The translations under genes and the position numbers were made by a program. From contig NZ_AODK01000005.1 in assembly GCF_000525975.1 (NCBI RefSeq), forward strand, positions 62,001-126,000: a stretch of DNA of 64,000 bases, in the 5' to 3' direction. Of the stretch, positions 61,580 through 64,000 are shown piece by piece. The notes under the pieces were generated by a model. That model searched no databases. It was not told the origin of the DNA and saw nothing but the letters and a program-made list of their open reading frames with translations. Source of the stretch: Listeria rocourtiae FSL F6-920 (GTDB taxonomy: Bacteria; Bacillota; Bacilli; Lactobacillales; Listeriaceae). The stretch's first letter is position 1; the number at the start of each line of letters is the position of its first letter.

Positions 61580-62862
61580 CGTAATGCTCTCATAGATGCC
61601 TCTATTGCTTCTAATGTTTTTTCAATTTCTACATCCGTATGTTCGGTGGAAATGAATAACCCTTCATACTGAGATGGAGGTAGAAAAATACCATTGTTGA
61701 GCATTTCTCGATAGTAGTTAGAGAAATAGGTTAAATTTGATGTTTTTGCTGTATCATAATTAATGACTTTCTGATCTGTGAAGAAGAAGCCAAACATCGA
61801 ACCAGCACGGTTAATAGCAATCGGAACTTCGTATTGCTTAGATAACACAACTAGGCCTTCTTCAAGCTTGTCAATCAATGCTCTAAAATTGTCATAGTGA
61901 TGTGGTGTTAACTGTTTCAGCGTCGCGTAGCCAGCATTCATCGCTACCGGATTTCCAGATAACGTTCCCGCTTGATAGATAGAACCTGCTGGAGCAATGT
62001 GCTCCATAATTTCTTTTTTCCCACCGTAAGCGCCGACTGGAAGCCCGCCACCAATTACTTTTCCAAGACATGTGATATCTGGTGTGACAACATACAGACC
62101 TTGTGCACTATAGAAATCGACTCGAAATCCTGTCATGACTTCATCGAAAATAAGTAGACTTTCATATTTGGTTGTTATATCGCGCAAACCTTCTAGGAAA
62201 CCCTCAATCGGCGGTACGACACCCATATTACCTGCTACAGGCTCGACAATAACAGCAGCAATTTCTGCACCGTATTTTTCAAAAACGAATTTTACGCTTT
62301 CTAAATCATTATATGGAACAGCAATCGTGTCTGCAGCAAGTCCCGGAGTTACACCTGGTGAATCTGGCAAACCAAGTGTTGCGACACCTGAGCCGGCTTT
62401 TATTAACAATGAATCTCCATGACCGTGATAACTTCCTTCGAATTTAACAATTTTATTTCTCTTAGTGTATCCTCTTGCCAATCGAATAGCACTCATGGTT
62501 GCTTCTGTACCAGAGGATACCATGCGTACCATTTCAACAGATGGGACGCGCTCCACGACAAGTTTTGCGAGCTCTGTTTCAATTTCGGTTGGTGTTCCAA
62601 AACTTGTTCCTTTCAGTACTGCATCTGTAACCGCTTTGACGACATGATCATTTGCATGGCCCAATATTAATGGTCCCCATGATAGTACGTAGTCAACGTA
62701 TTTGTTACCATCAATATCTGTTAAGTAGGCACCTTTTCCATGCTCCATAAAAACAGGATTAGCATTCACCGATTTAAAAGCACGAACTGGACTATTAACA
62801 CCGCCAGGCAAAACTTTTTCAGCTTCTTTAAAGGCTTTGACTGAATTTGTATATTGATTCAT
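61576..62862 (-). CDS. hemL: Glutamate-1-semialdehyde 2,1-aminomutase
   Basis: 428 residues. PLP enzyme that makes 5-aminolevulinate. Start AAAGGAG-ATG. Motifs [37 protein letters not shown] and PLP Lys in [14 protein letters not shown] (near 267). It begins one base after the hemB stop: operon hemD-hemB-hemL in the C5 haem pathway. Confidence 0.96.
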   Translation of the reverse strand: MNQYTNSVKAFKEAEKVLPGGVNSPVRAFKSVNANPVFMEHGKGAYLTDIDGNKYVDYVLSWGPLILGHANDHVVKAVTDAVLKGTSFGTPTEIETELAKLVVERVPSVEMVRMVSSGTEATMSAIRLARGYTKRNKIVKFEGSYHGHGDSLLIKAGSGVATLGLPDSPGVTPGLAADTIAVPYNDLESVKFVFEKYGAEIAAVIVEPVAGNMGVVPPIEGFLEGLRDITTKYESLLIFDEVMTGFRVDFYSAQGLYVVTPDITCLGKVIGGGLPVGAYGGKKEIMEHIAPAGSIYQAGTLSGNPVAMNAGYATLKQLTPHHYDNFRALIDKLEEGLVVLSKQYEVPIAINRAGSMFGFFFTDQKVINYDTAKTSNLTYFSNYYREMLNNGIFLPPSQYEGLFISTEHTDVEIEKTLEAIEASMRALR

Positions 62863-63843
62863 TTAAGCATCTCCTTTTAAATAACGGGCAACATCTTTAG
62901 CGAAATAAGTGATAATCAGACTTACACCCGCGCGCTTCATACTCGTTAGCATTTCCATAACGATTCGTTGTTCATCAATCCAACCATTCGCACTTGCTGC
63001 CTTTACCATTGCATACTCACCGCTTACATTATAGGCCACAACGGGAAGATTTGTCCGATCTCGTACATCCCGGACAATATCCAAATAAGAAAGCGCTGGC
63101 TTGACAATCAAGAAATCAGCCCCCTCTTGCTCGTCGCTTTGCGCCTCACGTAGCGCCTCAAGTCTGTTTGCTGGATCCATCTGGTACGTTTTACGGTCGC
63201 CAAATTGAGGAGCACTATTAGCCGCATCGCGAAACGGCCCATAAAAAGCAGAAGCATACTTCACTGCATACGACATGATTGGAATATGTTGATAGCCAGC
63301 TTCGTCTAAGCCATCACGAATAACTTTTACAAAGCCATCCATCATATTAGATGGTGCAATGATATCAGCCCCTGCTTCCGCTTGACTAAGTGCTGTTATT
63401 TTAAGTAACGCTAGTGATTTATCGTTTTGTACTTCTCCATTTTCAATAACACCGCAATGTCCATGATCTGTGAATTCACAAAGACACGTATCCGCAATAA
63501 CAAGCATTTCAGGGGCTATATTTTTCACTAGTCGGGTGGCTTCTTGGACGATACCATGCGAATGATATGCGCCTGTACCAATATCATCTTTGTCATTTGG
63601 AAGACCAAATAAGATAATTGCCTTTATACCAAGCTTTATGAGTTCAGCGACTTCTTCTTCCAATTCATGTAAAGGAAATTGAAAAACACCTGGCATAGAG
63701 GTCACTTCTGTTTTCGTATTATTACCTTCCTTGACAAAAATAGGATAAATTAAATCATCAGTTTGTAGTACTGTTTCGCGAACAAGGTCACGCATTGCGG
63801 CACTGCTCCTTAACCGACGATGTCTATCAAAACTTTGGTTCAT
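62863..63843 (-). CDS. hemB: Delta-aminolevulinic acid dehydratase
   Basis: 326 residues. Condenses two 5-aminolevulinates to porphobilinogen. Schiff-base lysines in [18 protein letters not shown] (near 198) and [12 protein letters not shown] (near 250). Metal-site region [14 protein letters not shown] keeps three cysteines, a zinc-type site. AAAGGAG ahead of ATG 63843. Confidence 0.97.
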   Translation of the reverse strand: MNQSFDRHRRLRSSAAMRDLVRETVLQTDDLIYPIFVKEGNNTKTEVTSMPGVFQFPLHELEEEVAELIKLGIKAIILFGLPNDKDDIGTGAYHSHGIVQEATRLVKNIAPEMLVIADTCLCEFTDHGHCGVIENGEVQNDKSLALLKITALSQAEAGADIIAPSNMMDGFVKVIRDGLDEAGYQHIPIMSYAVKYASAFYGPFRDAANSAPQFGDRKTYQMDPANRLEALREAQSDEQEGADFLIVKPALSYLDIVRDVRDRTNLPVVAYNVSGEYAMVKAASANGWIDEQRIVMEMLTSMKRAGVSLIITYFAKDVARYLKGDA

Positions 63844-63845
63844 AG

Positions 63846-64000
63846 TTATAGTTCTCCTTTAATTAGAATTTCGCATACTTCGCGCATCGTGTAATTTGTT
63901 GGTGCGTATGTCACTGCAAAGTCAGACGACTCGATTGCCCTTGTTGTAACAGGGCCAATGGATGCAATTTTTAGTTTAGCAATATCGCCTGTGTAACTTT
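63846..64000 (-). CDS. hemD: Uroporphyrinogen-III synthase, C-terminal end
   Basis: Last 51 codons only; the rest lies beyond the window. [14 protein letters not shown] and [13 protein letters not shown] match the C-terminus of HemD, which closes and inverts the D ring of hydroxymethylbilane. It stops two bases before hemB, in the same operon. Confidence 0.8.
   Translation of the reverse strand, partial: SYTGDIAKLKIASIGPVTTRAIESSDFAVTYAPTNYTMREVCEILIKGEL

Overview
This window looks like a chromosomal backbone segment of a low-GC Gram-positive bacterium of the family Listeriaceae, most likely genus Listeria in the broad sense. The evidence is the gene order hemD-hemB-hemL-valS-folC-comC-radC-mreBCD-minCD-rng-rplU-prp-rpmA-glpFK-obgE-pheA-yebC-ldh-ruvAB-queA-tgt-yajC-secDF-recJ-apt-relA-dtd-amidase-hisS-aspS-glnK/amtB-cymR-rarA-6S RNA-iscS-mnmA-TPR-recD2-two-component system/ABC transporter-alaS. 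I recall this order from Listeria monocytogenes; I could not run a comparison and do not claim a species.

Layout. Bases 1-2.7 kb hold the N-terminal part of alaS with its T-box leader. Bases 2.7-8.3 kb hold two small enzymes, then an ABC transporter divergent from its likely two-component system. Bases 8.4-17.7 kb hold recD2, a TPR protein, the tRNA 2-thiouridine genes mnmA and iscS, 6S RNA, rarA and cymR. Bases 17.8-19.5 kb are the amtB-glnK ammonium operon with two perfect GlnR/TnrA boxes. Bases 20-28 kb hold aspS and hisS behind a T-box, an SH3b-amidase, dtd and relA. Bases 28-39.7 kb form a DNA repair, protein export and tRNA queuosine block. Bases 39.8-45 kb hold an LDH-family gene, a decayed yebC, pheA and obgE. 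Bases 45-49.2 kb hold glpFK with a cre/antiterminator-type leader and the L21/Prp/L27 operon with an L21 leader. Bases 49-57 kb hold RNase G, an HTH gene, minCD, mreBCD, radC and comC. Bases 57-64 kb hold folC, valS with a T-box, and hemLBD.

Two signals stand out. First, a dispersed intergenic repeat of about 80-95 bp occurs at least six times at four loci (15.25, 23.3-23.5, 41.1-41.4 and 45.2 kb), twice as tandem pairs. It has inverted-repeat arms that change in step between copies, so it is the best candidate here for an undescribed structured element. Second, at least 14 A/T homopolymer runs carry apparent single-base indels in 12 otherwise well-conserved genes, including the essential alaS and valS. 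Most are one base too long, which points to a sequencing or assembly artefact rather than real gene loss. yebC differs: it has several indels plus substitutions and looks genuinely decayed.

I saw no prophage, insertion sequence, CRISPR array, tRNA or rRNA gene in the window.
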